From: Prevotella sp.
Lineage (GTDB): Bacteria; Bacteroidota; Bacteroidia; Bacteroidales; Bacteroidaceae
Length of the DNA stretch: 64,000 nucleotides
Assembly: GCA_017449675.1 (NCBI GenBank)
Contig: JAFTFG010000006.1
Location: 186,001 to 250,000 of the forward strand
Direction of reading: 5' to 3'
Positions 25,577-34,614 of the stretch are shown here, piece after piece. A program made the translations under genes and the position numbers. The first letter of the stretch is position 1. The number at the start of each line of letters is the position of its first letter. Below the pieces are notes generated by a model. It saw nothing but the letters and a program-made list of their open reading frames with translations. It did no database searches and was not told the DNA's origin.

Positions 25577-27046
25577 TTATTGTTTTCCCCGTTCTCTCAA
25601 CGCAGCCTTGATTTCTTTCATCTTATCCTCGGTCAGGTCGTAACCTATCATCACAAAGATCGCCACAAAGGCAGAACCGGCAGGAACTAAAATATCGGCA
25701 AGTCGGAGTTGAGTGAGGGTCTCTGGGGTTTGAATCGCCGCATTCTGGTCGAAAGCCACCCATTTGAGAATGGCTCCACCCAAGACTAATGCCAGCGACT
25801 GTCCCATCTTCACCATCCACCAATAGATGGCTCCAAATTGACTCTCCTTACGTGGCAGACCGTTGCGCAGTTCATCCAAGTCGCACACATCTGCCGTCAT
25901 ACTCATCATCAGGGTAAACAAGCCACCCATACCGAACGACATCAAGGGTAATGGAAGGAACATGAGCCAAGGGTTCTCCGGGCTGAATCCCCACCATTTC
26001 AAGGCGTAGCCAACGATAGAGATTATCGTAGAAATGACGAATGCCTGTTTCTTTCCCCACTTACCTGCCATCCACGTCACGATGGAAATCACCAAGAAGG
26101 CGGTAATCAATGCCTGAACAGTGGCAAACCATGCCGAGGCAGAACGGAAGAGCGTGGGCACCCACTCCCATGTAAGCCAGTTGTTGGCAAGGGAGTAATC
26201 ACCATTGAACATATAATAAACGATGATATAATTGGCAAACGATGCCACCATCTGGAAACCGTTATACACCAAAAACGTGGCGACGCAGAGACGCAGGAAC
26301 GGAACGTTGCGAAACACTTCGCCCAAGTTCTTGAACACATCCTTCACAACATTCCACATACCAGACATAGTAATACCAGGACGGTCATTCCTCTCGGGAA
26401 GAGGCGGCTCTTTACAGAAAATGGCAGGCATGACACCTGTGACGATACACAATGCAGCCACCACAATGGAGAGTTTGCGGACACCTTCCACCTGCGTGGC
26501 AAAGATATAGTTCGGATTAGAGATCAGTGCCCAGAACCAAGGCACGATCATCCATGCAATCTGACCGATAGTATTGGTGATACCCATCAGACGGGTACGC
26601 TCGTTGTAATCGTCCGACATCTCATAGCCAAGACCTATGAAAGGGGTACTGAAAATGGTGTTACCCGTAATATAGAGGAGTGACATCACTAAGAAGTACC
26701 AGAAATTGTATGTTTGTCCATCTTCGGGACTCATCTGCCACAGCAGGATAAAGAGAATACCCGTCACGATGGCACCGATGAAGATATACGGTCGACGACG
26801 ACCCCAGCCCGTACGACTGTTGTCAGAGATATACCCCATGATAGGGTCAGTCAGTGCATCAAAGAAGCGTGGAATACCACCTAACAGCCCCGCTAGGAAT
26901 GGATCCATGCCGAATCCTGTGACGAGGAAGAACATAAACACGCCCAGCGCAGCGGGCAGCAGGTTGTTGGTAAGACTACCTGAACTATAAGCGAGTTTCT
27001 GTCCCCAACTCAACCTTCCATTGGTTGCAACTTTGGTCTGTGTCAT
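25577..27046 (-). CDS. GPH-family sugar:cation symporter (MFS)
   Basis: A 489-aa transporter with about 12 membrane helices. The GPH (glycoside-pentoside-hexuronide) signature is in GGIPRFFDALTDPIMGYISD followed by SRTGWGRRRPYIFIGAI, and FSTPFIGLGYEMSDDYNERT is the matching central-loop motif. The 4-bp overlap with the GH30 gene suggests it takes up the oligosaccharides released by the enzymes of the operon. No SusC/SusD pair is present in the window. Confidence 0.94.
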   Translation of the reverse strand: MTQTKVATNGRLSWGQKLAYSSGSLTNNLLPAALGVFMFFLVTGFGMDPFLAGLLGGIPRFFDALTDPIMGYISDNSRTGWGRRRPYIFIGAIVTGILFILLWQMSPEDGQTYNFWYFLVMSLLYITGNTIFSTPFIGLGYEMSDDYNERTRLMGITNTIGQIAWMIVPWFWALISNPNYIFATQVEGVRKLSIVVAALCIVTGVMPAIFCKEPPLPERNDRPGITMSGMWNVVKDVFKNLGEVFRNVPFLRLCVATFLVYNGFQMVASFANYIIVYYMFNGDYSLANNWLTWEWVPTLFRSASAWFATVQALITAFLVISIVTWMAGKWGKKQAFVISTIISIVGYALKWWGFSPENPWLMFLPLPLMSFGMGGLFTLMMSMTADVCDLDELRNGLPRKESQFGAIYWWMVKMGQSLALVLGGAILKWVAFDQNAAIQTPETLTQLRLADILVPAGSAFVAIFVMIGYDLTEDKMKEIKAALRERGKQ

Positions 27047-28542
27047 GATATCACGATGGTTTGAATGGCTTCCTTCGCAATTGAAAGAGTGTAGTGCTTG
27101 CCATCTACAGCAAGGTCGAGTTCCACAGGCTCTTCGCCTTGATTAATCACCACGACGGCAATACTGCCGTCGGGATTGCGGACAGCGGTCGCCATAACAG
27201 CCTTGCTCTTCTCGTCGATCGTAGTAGGTTCGTTGCCACCAACCTTCACACCCAACACCTTGGCCTCAGGGCGCAAGAAGCGACTAAAGTGAACCAAAGC
27301 ATAATACATAGGAGTAAAGTACACTTCGTCTGCATCAGCATCAGCAAGTACAGGAGCGCAACACCAGTTTTTCGCCCAGCCAGGCCCCCCCTGACGGTCG
27401 AGAACCATATTCCAGTCTATCCAGCCATTCACCCAATTGTTCAGACATCCGATGATGTCACGGGCATATCGGAACACGGGGACATACTTTGGATGCAAGT
27501 GTTTCTGGTCATCAGGAGCCCAGTCCCATCCCCAGTCGGTACCCTCGGCCTGCCAATACCATGCGTCGTCCTTCCAATGGGGAACCTCTGCGTCCACACA
27601 ACCCTCGGTCTCAATAATCAGTTTATTGGGAGCCTTTTCATGTCCCCGATTCAGCATCTCAGGGAACCACTCCACCGTACTCTCATACCAATGAAGGGCT
27701 ATGCCACCGAAATATTTTGCCGTAGCCTCGTCGGCATACATGGCATCTGTCCATTCGGGAATACCGGCACGATTCTGGTCGTAGCCCAAAATCTTCACAT
27801 CCCCGAAGCCTGCCTTCTCCAGTGTCGGTCCCATATAGTCACGCACGAAGGCTGTCTCATACCCAGGATCGAAATACATGCTTTCCCAGTTATTATTGTT
27901 GCCGTAAGGCTCGTTAATCGGTGTCACGGCCCAGACATCCACACCCTTTGCCTGATACGCTTCTAAATATTTCACAAAATAGTTAGCAAATGCCTGCTGA
28001 TACTTAGGTAGCAGATGACCACCGATATCCGACTGGTTATCCTTCATCCAAGCAGGGGGACTCCAAGGCGAGGAAACAAGTTTAAAACCGTCCTTCGAAG
28101 CAGCCTGTGCGTCCTTGATAAGTGGCAACAATGTCTCCTCATCCACAGCAATAGAGAAGTGCTCCATCAATGTATCGTCCTTCTCAGGGGCGTAACTATA
28201 ATGTCCACGGGAGAAGTCGCATGAACCTATATGAGTGCGAGTAAGTGAATAACGCGCACCATCAGGACCGAAATAGGCATTAATTACCTCCTGCCGCTTT
28301 CCCTTACTCAGACGTGCCAGCAGTGAGGAAGTAGCCTCCGTGAAAGAGCCACCAATTCCTATAAGTGTCTGGCGTTCCTCTGTACTGTTTACCTTAATTG
28401 ACACCTTTTTCTCCGCAGAGGCGAACTTAGTCTTCTCAACCAGTTGGTCACCCGCCGAGTTAGTTTCCCATACCTTAATATTATCTTTCTGGGAACATGC
28501 TTGCAGCGCAAGTGCCATCATTAATAATACTTTTGTCTTCAT
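27043..28542 (-). CDS. GH30-family glycoside hydrolase lipoprotein
   Basis: A 499-aa surface or periplasmic lipoprotein (lipobox LQAC at residues 13-16). TIM-barrel hydrolase of family GH30: GIGGSFTEATSSLLARL at the start of the barrel, acid/base glutamate in VTPINEPYGNNNNWESM, and nucleophile glutamate in LIIETEGCVDAEVP. GH30 members include beta-1,6-glucanases, glucosylceramidases and xylanases; the resemblance is to the GH30_1/GH30_3 type, so a beta-glucan substrate is my preferred guess. A beta-sandwich closes the protein. Confidence 0.92.
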   Translation of the reverse strand: MKTKVLLMMALALQACSQKDNIKVWETNSAGDQLVEKTKFASAEKKVSIKVNSTEERQTLIGIGGSFTEATSSLLARLSKGKRQEVINAYFGPDGARYSLTRTHIGSCDFSRGHYSYAPEKDDTLMEHFSIAVDEETLLPLIKDAQAASKDGFKLVSSPWSPPAWMKDNQSDIGGHLLPKYQQAFANYFVKYLEAYQAKGVDVWAVTPINEPYGNNNNWESMYFDPGYETAFVRDYMGPTLEKAGFGDVKILGYDQNRAGIPEWTDAMYADEATAKYFGGIALHWYESTVEWFPEMLNRGHEKAPNKLIIETEGCVDAEVPHWKDDAWYWQAEGTDWGWDWAPDDQKHLHPKYVPVFRYARDIIGCLNNWVNGWIDWNMVLDRQGGPGWAKNWCCAPVLADADADEVYFTPMYYALVHFSRFLRPEAKVLGVKVGGNEPTTIDEKSKAVMATAVRNPDGSIAVVVINQGEEPVELDLAVDGKHYTLSIAKEAIQTIVIS

Positions 28543-28559
28543 TCTATTTTAGTTCTTAG

Positions 28560-31500
28560 TTATACTGTTATCTCTAGTTTTCGCAACTGGCGGGCAAAGA
28601 GACGAGCACTGTCAGTTTCCGACAGGGTCATGCCATCACCGTTAACCTTATGGTAGGTTATCTGTGCACCGCAGTATGAGAAAGAGAGGGTGCCATCTGG
28701 CAAGAACTCATCGTCTTTCAGAAGTGTCGGATGGAAGGACACCTTACCGTCCTTTACACGAACTCCCAGTTCACCAAAGCGACAAAGGATATCTTCCTTT
28801 ACCTGTCCCGTCATACCCGGTTGGCGTACACCCTTACCCCAAGGGGTGTGGGAGTAGGCATCAGTAGAGAACGCCCCATATTCACGGGCACTTTTATGAA
28901 TGCCTGTTCCTTCCAAGATAGCATAGTAGTGCTTAGCGAGATCAGCCGTCTCTGGAGCATTTGCGTCCAGTGCCAGGAAGTAACATTCCTGTGTAGCAAC
29001 TAACAGTTTGGATACCATATGCCAATAGATACTGCCAAGACCCTCATATGCATAGAAAGTGCCACTACGTCCTGTAAACGCCTTGTGGTCGAAGGTCTCT
29101 TCAAACAGATCCAGCAAGGTCTTTTGCTCATTCTCAGCCACGCCAATAGTATTCATCGCCGCAGCAAGGTCGCCTGCATTACGGAACGTCCCATTAAAAT
29201 GCAGTGTACCACAGACATCCTGACTGACCAGATGTTTGTCGCCTTTCTGAACCAATTCCCTTAATAGGGGTGAGCGATCCATTGCATTTTCAGGAAGACA
29301 GTTTTTCTCCAAGAAGCCTGGCAGTTCCTTGTTGGGATAGAGCATGTAACTCTTCTGGTCTTCCCTCCATAGTTTACTGTTACGAAGCGCATCCAGTACT
29401 GCGAGAGCCTCAGCAGAGGAAAGAACACCAGAACTGAGCACAGCCACCTGACCTTCCAACATCTCGGACAGTGAACGAATACCAGCGAAACGTCCCGCTG
29501 AAAGTTCCATGATATTATATGAATGGTACAGACCATCGTCCCTGCGGTTGGCACGAATACTTTTCTCTACAGGTTCCAAGGCTGCGGAGAGGAAAGCGAG
29601 CACGGACTCCCGCTGTACCTTCACACTTCCCTCACAGAAGGAGTGGGTGTAGATTTTCTGACGATAGATTGTTGAGGCATCGCCAAGAGCATCCATGACA
29701 TCCTGCGTTTCCTTCAGGGCAAGAGCAGCCCCCGTAGCCTCCATCCATGTATAGACTTCCTGTGAGAGGGTAAACTCCGTTGTCTGTGAGGCAGCCACAA
29801 TATCACGATAAAAGCGCAAGGCACGATGCAGATAACACAATGTCACCACCGAGAGACCACCGCCCACCAAGGCGTTATTGGCATCGTTCCATTCTGGACG
29901 CTGGGTATTCATCCAAATACCACCATTAGGAATGAAATTAGACAGTTTGGCAAGTAATGACACCAGCACTTTCTCTAACAGTGAGGCTTTTACGGTCGTC
30001 CCATCAGGTCCCTTCAGCAGCGCGGCATCCACTCCTTGGATAGCCATCTCTTTCTTGAGTTGGTCACTGAGAGGAGCATCAAAACGGATGGTGTCCTTGG
30101 GGTTCTGTAATATTTCCTGATAAGGTTTAATGCGATAGGGAACATTAGCAAAAGGATAGGCTGGGGTGTCAAGACGTGCCGAGAGTTGTCCAGGCACATG
30201 TGCCTCCTCTGCCTCCATCAGACGCAACAGATAGATGATCTGATGGTCTCCCCAGTAGCCGATGTAAGACCACGGGTCTGCCGGATCTTCTGTCTCCCAG
30301 TCAAAGCCTGCCTTGGTGATACGATAGGGATTATAGCCGTCCGCCGTCGTACAACTGAGGAATTTCTCTGTCATTGCCTCCAGCAACATCGGGTACGACA
30401 CAGCAAGAGCCTCCCAGTTCTGGAAGATGTCACGCCAGTTGCCCTCATAATCCAAAACGGGTTTCCTTGTGACAGGATCCGTTGTATTGATATTGAACTT
30501 GTTCCATGGACGTGTAGGGTCTCCATGACGACGACTGAAGCCCAGCGGCAGCGGGTTCTCTTTGGTGGGTTGCTCTAAAGGGATGCCACCGCGCATGATA
30601 TTGAACATCGTATTGGAGAAATGACGTGCCGTACGTGCCTCGTCAGCAGTGGTCTGTACGCCATCTGCCTGAGCCACCAGTTGCACCAGCAATGCCGTGG
30701 CTACCTCCAAGTCATTGTCAAGAAGCGGTTTCATATCAGTAGTCTTGCGAAGTTGCTCTCTGAGAGCGACTATCTCCGTCTGGTCTTTCATGACATCGGC
30801 AACTACCGTCCACGATTTCTTCTCTCCTGCCGTCAGAGCGAAAGAAGTTCCCAACAAATAGGCACCACACTCCCCTTTCACCAGTGTCTCTTCCTCTAGA
30901 GGCTGCCCTTTTCGGAAAGCAGGAATCTGTGCAGAGGAGAGCAGGTGTACAGGTTTCTCCAGACCCGTTTGCCAGACCACATTGCAACGCAGTGCCTCAC
31001 TGGGTTCCGCACGGTCTATGATAATGGCACTCAGGCAGAACAGTCCCATCCCTGTCTGTGGTTCCAATTGGGTTTGCTTGTAGGCATTCACCAGATTACT
31101 GGAAGCCTGATACAAGGCACTAGGTACACCACAAGGCATCACGTTCTGGATACCGTCCAGCACTTCCAGATTCACCGTCTCTGTTCCGAGGTTCACTAGT
31201 GTTACCTCTCGTTGGAAGCCAAAGCGGTCGCCAGGAGTCCATTGCCAACGGAAACAGATTTTCCAGTCCTGGTTGACTTCCTCGAAGATGACACTATTAC
31301 CGATACGACTTTTATACAAGTTTCTCTCCAGACTGAATATTCCCTCACTACGAACCGAGAAAGGCTCCCAGCAACGGGTTTCCCCTGTCCGACGAATAAG
31401 AGTCTTACTGCCAGTATTCTCTGCTGATGCCGTAATTCTATCATCGGTATCATAAGGGAACAGGGTCCAGTCTGCACTACGTCGACCTGCAGTAATCCCT

Positions 31501-31634
31501 CCATTACTGGACACAAAGGTCCAGAGATCAGTGCCGCTCACCACATTCATGAAGAACGGATCCATATCGTCCACATTCCTAATCTGGAAGTAGTCAGTAA
31601 TTGCTATTGGTGTCTTTTCGTTGTTCATCATCAT
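28560..31634 (-). CDS. GH94-like (clan GH-Q) carbohydrate-active enzyme
   Basis: A 1024-aa protein without a signal peptide, so probably cytoplasmic. The layout suggests an N-terminal beta-sandwich (about 1-300), an (alpha/alpha)6 barrel (about 310-960) and a small C-terminal beta domain. Strong blocks are YEGNWRDIFQNWEAL (395-409), GYWGDHQIIYLLRLMEAEE (from 459) and RPEWNDANNALVGGGL (from 579). The last resembles the catalytic-acid region WND of GH94 and related disaccharide phosphorylases. Phosphorolysis versus hydrolysis cannot be decided here. Next to GH30 and a GPH importer, a role in splitting imported beta-glucosides fits. ATGA overlap with the upstream GH2 fragment. Confidence 0.6.
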   Translation of the reverse strand: MMMNNEKTPIAITDYFQIRNVDDMDPFFMNVVSGTDLWTFVSSNGGITAGRRSADWTLFPYDTDDRITASAENTGSKTLIRRTGETRCWEPFSVRSEGIFSLERNLYKSRIGNSVIFEEVNQDWKICFRWQWTPGDRFGFQREVTLVNLGTETVNLEVLDGIQNVMPCGVPSALYQASSNLVNAYKQTQLEPQTGMGLFCLSAIIIDRAEPSEALRCNVVWQTGLEKPVHLLSSAQIPAFRKGQPLEEETLVKGECGAYLLGTSFALTAGEKKSWTVVADVMKDQTEIVALREQLRKTTDMKPLLDNDLEVATALLVQLVAQADGVQTTADEARTARHFSNTMFNIMRGGIPLEQPTKENPLPLGFSRRHGDPTRPWNKFNINTTDPVTRKPVLDYEGNWRDIFQNWEALAVSYPMLLEAMTEKFLSCTTADGYNPYRITKAGFDWETEDPADPWSYIGYWGDHQIIYLLRLMEAEEAHVPGQLSARLDTPAYPFANVPYRIKPYQEILQNPKDTIRFDAPLSDQLKKEMAIQGVDAALLKGPDGTTVKASLLEKVLVSLLAKLSNFIPNGGIWMNTQRPEWNDANNALVGGGLSVVTLCYLHRALRFYRDIVAASQTTEFTLSQEVYTWMEATGAALALKETQDVMDALGDASTIYRQKIYTHSFCEGSVKVQRESVLAFLSAALEPVEKSIRANRRDDGLYHSYNIMELSAGRFAGIRSLSEMLEGQVAVLSSGVLSSAEALAVLDALRNSKLWREDQKSYMLYPNKELPGFLEKNCLPENAMDRSPLLRELVQKGDKHLVSQDVCGTLHFNGTFRNAGDLAAAMNTIGVAENEQKTLLDLFEETFDHKAFTGRSGTFYAYEGLGSIYWHMVSKLLVATQECYFLALDANAPETADLAKHYYAILEGTGIHKSAREYGAFSTDAYSHTPWGKGVRQPGMTGQVKEDILCRFGELGVRVKDGKVSFHPTLLKDDEFLPDGTLSFSYCGAQITYHKVNGDGMTLSETDSARLFARQLRKLEITV

Positions 31635-32143
31635 TTCTCATTTATTTGATTGTTTCTTATTTGCTCACGCACAGTATTGAAGCACTGCTCCAAAGATAAC
31701 TGCGTAGACTGATACGGATTCATCCTAAGAACCTCGCTCAATACCTCATACGCCATACGGGGATAGAGTTCATAGAGTCCTTGACAGTCTGGTAGTCCTT
31801 TGGCACAGATGCCAAACCATTCCTCATTCATATTATTCTTTCCCTTGACATAGTCGAACTTATAGCCGCCATTCGCCCAGGACGCACTGGTGTCATGAAT
31901 ATCAAGATTTGTTTTCTGTCCACACTTCCACCAACCATCACTAAACTGGAACGTGAAGGCACCTATACAATTTTCCGCCCGTCCCATCCCTGCGGCGTTG
32001 AGATAGATTTCCTGCCAGTTGCTCAACAGAATCTCTGCCTGTTCCCGCTGAGCCTCCTGCATCGAGACAGCGTTATAGGCATCTGCACCAAATTCCGTTA
32101 ACAGAACCGGCTTCCCGTATTTCTCTTTCACCTCTTTGAACAT
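31631..32143 (-). pseudogene. 5'-truncated GH2-like glycoside hydrolase (C-terminal fragment)
   Basis: Only the last 170 codons or so of a larger enzyme remain. The fragment opens with KYGKPVLLTEFGADAYNA, in which the Glu of TEFG is the usual nucleophile of GH2-type barrels, followed by FTFQFSDGWWKCGQ. The normal N-terminal sandwich domains and most of the barrel are missing. Homologous sequence fades within 32138-32170 and a stop (TAG) occurs at 32168-32170 in this frame. It was probably the first gene of the GH94-like/GH30/GPH operon. Confidence 0.8.
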
Positions 32144-32236
32144 AGTATCGAGACCGCCCGATATCGCCTACGCAAGAAACTGGGTATGGAACAAGGTGAT
32201 AACCTAGTGGAGTTTATCCAGACTTTTGAGGAATAA
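32144..32236 (+). pseudogene. 3' remnant of a LuxR/GerE-type transcriptional regulator gene
   Basis: The plus strand encodes SIETARYRLRKKLGMEQGDN and continues to a TAA at 32234-32236. This matches the recognition-helix end and tail of the LuxR-like output domain common in Bacteroidota TPR or Y_Y_Y regulators. Everything upstream is missing; at the same point the GH2-like gene on the other strand begins. Confidence 0.7.
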
Positions 32237-32238
32237 CA

Positions 32239-32268
32239 AAAGAGGGTATGCGTTGGCACACCCTCTTT
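32239..32268 (-). terminator. Hairpin terminator after aqpZ (possibly bidirectional)
   Basis: AAAGAGGGT and ACCCTCTTT form a perfect 9-bp stem with a 12-nt loop. On the minus strand TGTTATT follows. It lies 18 nt after the aqpZ stop and 2 nt after the stop of the regulator remnant, so it could serve both strands. Confidence 0.75.
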
Positions 32269-32286
32269 CGTTATGTCTTTACACAT

Positions 32287-32964
32287 TTATTTCTCTTCAG
32301 TTTCAATAGCCTTCCATACAAAGGCAGCCAATGCGCCACCTACGAAAGGACCTACGATGAATACCCAGAGTTGAGCCAAAGCCTTACCACCCTCGAAAAG
32401 AGCAGGACCGATAGAACGGGCGGGATTCACTGAGGTACCAGTATAGTTGATTCCTACCAGGTGAATCAGAATCAGGGCAAGACCGATAGCCAGACCTGCG
32501 AAGTTATTGGTAGCACCATTGGTCTTAGAGGTAGCACCCAATACAACAAGTACGAAAATAAAGGTCAGGATGATCTCTGCCAACAGGCCGTTCATCACAT
32601 TCTCTGAGGCACAAGCATTAGCACCGGTAGCGGTACCACGAGCCAGACCGGGATCCGTAGAAACAAGGAAAGCCAGCAAAGCAGCGGCGATGATAGCACC
32701 AATCACCTGGAAAATCATGTACATACCACAGTCCTTGGCATTCATCTTACCACTCAGGAACACACCCAACGTGATAGCGGGGTTGATGTGGCAACCAGAG
32801 ATTCCACCGATGGCGTAAGCCATAGCAACAACAGACAGGCCAAATGCAATGGCCGTACCTACCACTGATGCGGTGTCAACGCCACAATTCAGGCTTACTG
32901 CGGCACCACATCCTAAGAACGTCAGTACGAAAGTACCGATCATTTCTGCTAAATACTTCTTCAT
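32287..32964 (-). CDS. aqpZ: Aquaporin (MIP family, AqpZ-like)
   Basis: A 225-aa channel with six helices and the two NPA half-helices: GCHINPAITLGVFLSG and GTSVNPARSIGPALFEGG. The arginine after the second NPA and the His/Phe-rich pore residues fit a water-selective AqpZ rather than a glycerol facilitator, but this is a motif-level judgement. It is a single-gene unit with its own promoter (33007-33014) and terminator. Confidence 0.94.
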   Translation of the reverse strand: MKKYLAEMIGTFVLTFLGCGAAVSLNCGVDTASVVGTAIAFGLSVVAMAYAIGGISGCHINPAITLGVFLSGKMNAKDCGMYMIFQVIGAIIAAALLAFLVSTDPGLARGTATGANACASENVMNGLLAEIILTFIFVLVVLGATSKTNGATNNFAGLAIGLALILIHLVGINYTGTSVNPARSIGPALFEGGKALAQLWVFIVGPFVGGALAAFVWKAIETEEK

Positions 32965-33006
32965 AACGCTTTATTATTTAAGAGGTTAAACGTTTGTTTT
33001 ATAACG

Positions 33007-33014
33007 CAAAGATA
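33007..33014 (-). promoter_or_regulatory. TAnnTTTG -7 box of aqpZ
   Basis: The minus strand reads TATCTTTG followed by CG, 42 nt before aqpZ. The inverted repeat at 33023-33044 covers its upstream half. Confidence 0.75.
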
Positions 33015-33022
33015 TACTTTTT

Positions 33023-33044
33023 ATTTTACATTTGCAAGTAAAAT
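33023..33044. repeat. Inverted repeat ATTTTAC-N8-GTAAAAT at the aqpZ promoter
   Basis: A perfect 7-bp dyad spans about -17 to -38 of the aqpZ promoter and lies 11 bp after the stop of the GH43 gene. It could be an operator for aqpZ or the weak AT-rich terminator of the GH43 operon. Confidence 0.5.
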
Positions 33045-33055
33045 CGGCAAAATCA

Positions 33056-34597
33056 TCACTTCTCGGTATATTCAAAGTAACTAAACTCGCCATAGTTCTC
33101 ACCGTCGGAACACTCCGTAAACATACCGATGGTAACACCCGTGAAACCGCCTACCATTTCCGTACTCACCAGTGGACACTCTAATGCCCCCAGACTTCTA
33201 AAGTCCTTGTCTTGGTCTGTAGCATAGGAGAAGTAATACCGTTCACCATTGCTGGTGATGCGAAGCCGTACCTTATCAGGGATGCTGCCCTCACGCCATT
33301 CCATGTACTGATGATGTCCATTGACCGACTTGACCCTGTAGTCAAGATAGACACCACGGGTGTTGACGTAGAACGACAGGTAGCCGTCATTAATCTGATA
33401 GACTGCCAAGCCATAAGTGGACGTTTCCGGAGCATGAAGCGTCACCTCCGTCTCAACAGTCATATTAGCACTTTCCTGTCGACGACCGACGAAAGTTGGT
33501 TGCTGGTTGTCAGCCAAGGACCCATGCGACGACAGGTGCAGTTTTCCATCAACTACCGCATAGTTCTGTGGCAAGGGGTTCTGTAAATACACCCACTCAG
33601 GACCTAGTACACCTTTATTAAATAAGGTATGTATCGAACGAGGCTGTACTTTCTGCGGTGCCAGCGTTCTGACCTGTATCACCGTATCAATCGGGTTACC
33701 GCCATTGATGACAGGCCACTCCCCTTTCTTCCACTCCACAGGAGCCAAATAGGTCTCACGTCCCAGGTGATGATACGACCCTCCGAAATTACGATAGGCC
33801 AGAAACACCACCCACCAAGAACCGTCCTGAGCCTGTACGAAATCACCATGTCCCGTACCTTGTACCTGCATTCCCTGTCCGGCCATACAGCAGTTGGTAA
33901 GGATAGGATTATCCGGATTGACCTCATAAGGCCCGTCAATATTCTTGCTGCGTGCAATGGTGAGTCTGTGAGCCAGTTCTGTACCGCCCTCGCTGATCAG
34001 CAGATAATAATAACCGTCTTTCTTATACAGATGGGGACCTTCTGGATAGCGTCCTCCCGTACCCCGCCACAAGGCCTTGCTCTTAGTCAGTTGCTTACCC
34101 GTCTGCGGGTCTATCTCACAGAGCATAATGGTATTGTCAGGATTGCTCACCATATAGCATTTGCCATCCTCAAACCATAGTGAGGGGTCGATACCCTGTT
34201 GTTCCAACCAGATCGGTTCACTCCAAGGTCCTTTCGGGTCTTTTGCCGTCACCATAAAGTTACCGCCATTCCCCACATTAGTGGTAATCATATAATAAGC
34301 ACCCTCATGATAGCGGATTGTTGGCGCATAAATACCCAGCCACGACGAGGCTCCCCTGAGGGGCAACTGACTTTCTCGGTCAAGAACATTACCTATCTGT
34401 TCCCAGTTCACCAGATCTTTGGAATGATAAATAGGCACTCCCGGAAAATACTGGAACGAAGAGTTGACCAGAAAGAAGTCATCCCCCACCCGACATACAC
34501 TGGGATCAGGATGATAACCCGGAATAACGGGATTATGCAACTGTGCTGTAGCAGTCAATACTGGTAAAGCGAAAAGGGTAAATAGTAGTTTTTTCAT
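33056..34597 (-). CDS. GH43-family beta-xylosidase/arabinofuranosidase
   Basis: A 513-aa exported enzyme (signal peptide LLFTLFALPVLTATAQ). The five-bladed propeller has the general base aspartate in NPVIPGYHPDPSVCRVGDDF, a pKa-modulating aspartate in GIDPSLWFEDGKCYMV and the acid glutamate in YPEGPHLYKKDGYYYLL. The C-terminal 190 residues form a concanavalin-like GH43_C2 sandwich. Such enzymes trim xylo- or arabino-oligosaccharides. It is the last gene after the two Cache-HAMP sensors, 17 bp after the intact kinase. Confidence 0.94.
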   Translation of the reverse strand: MKKLLFTLFALPVLTATAQLHNPVIPGYHPDPSVCRVGDDFFLVNSSFQYFPGVPIYHSKDLVNWEQIGNVLDRESQLPLRGASSWLGIYAPTIRYHEGAYYMITTNVGNGGNFMVTAKDPKGPWSEPIWLEQQGIDPSLWFEDGKCYMVSNPDNTIMLCEIDPQTGKQLTKSKALWRGTGGRYPEGPHLYKKDGYYYLLISEGGTELAHRLTIARSKNIDGPYEVNPDNPILTNCCMAGQGMQVQGTGHGDFVQAQDGSWWVVFLAYRNFGGSYHHLGRETYLAPVEWKKGEWPVINGGNPIDTVIQVRTLAPQKVQPRSIHTLFNKGVLGPEWVYLQNPLPQNYAVVDGKLHLSSHGSLADNQQPTFVGRRQESANMTVETEVTLHAPETSTYGLAVYQINDGYLSFYVNTRGVYLDYRVKSVNGHHQYMEWREGSIPDKVRLRITSNGERYYFSYATDQDKDFRSLGALECPLVSTEMVGGFTGVTIGMFTECSDGENYGEFSYFEYTEK

Positions 34598-34614
34598 TGT
34601 ATCTGTTGATTATT

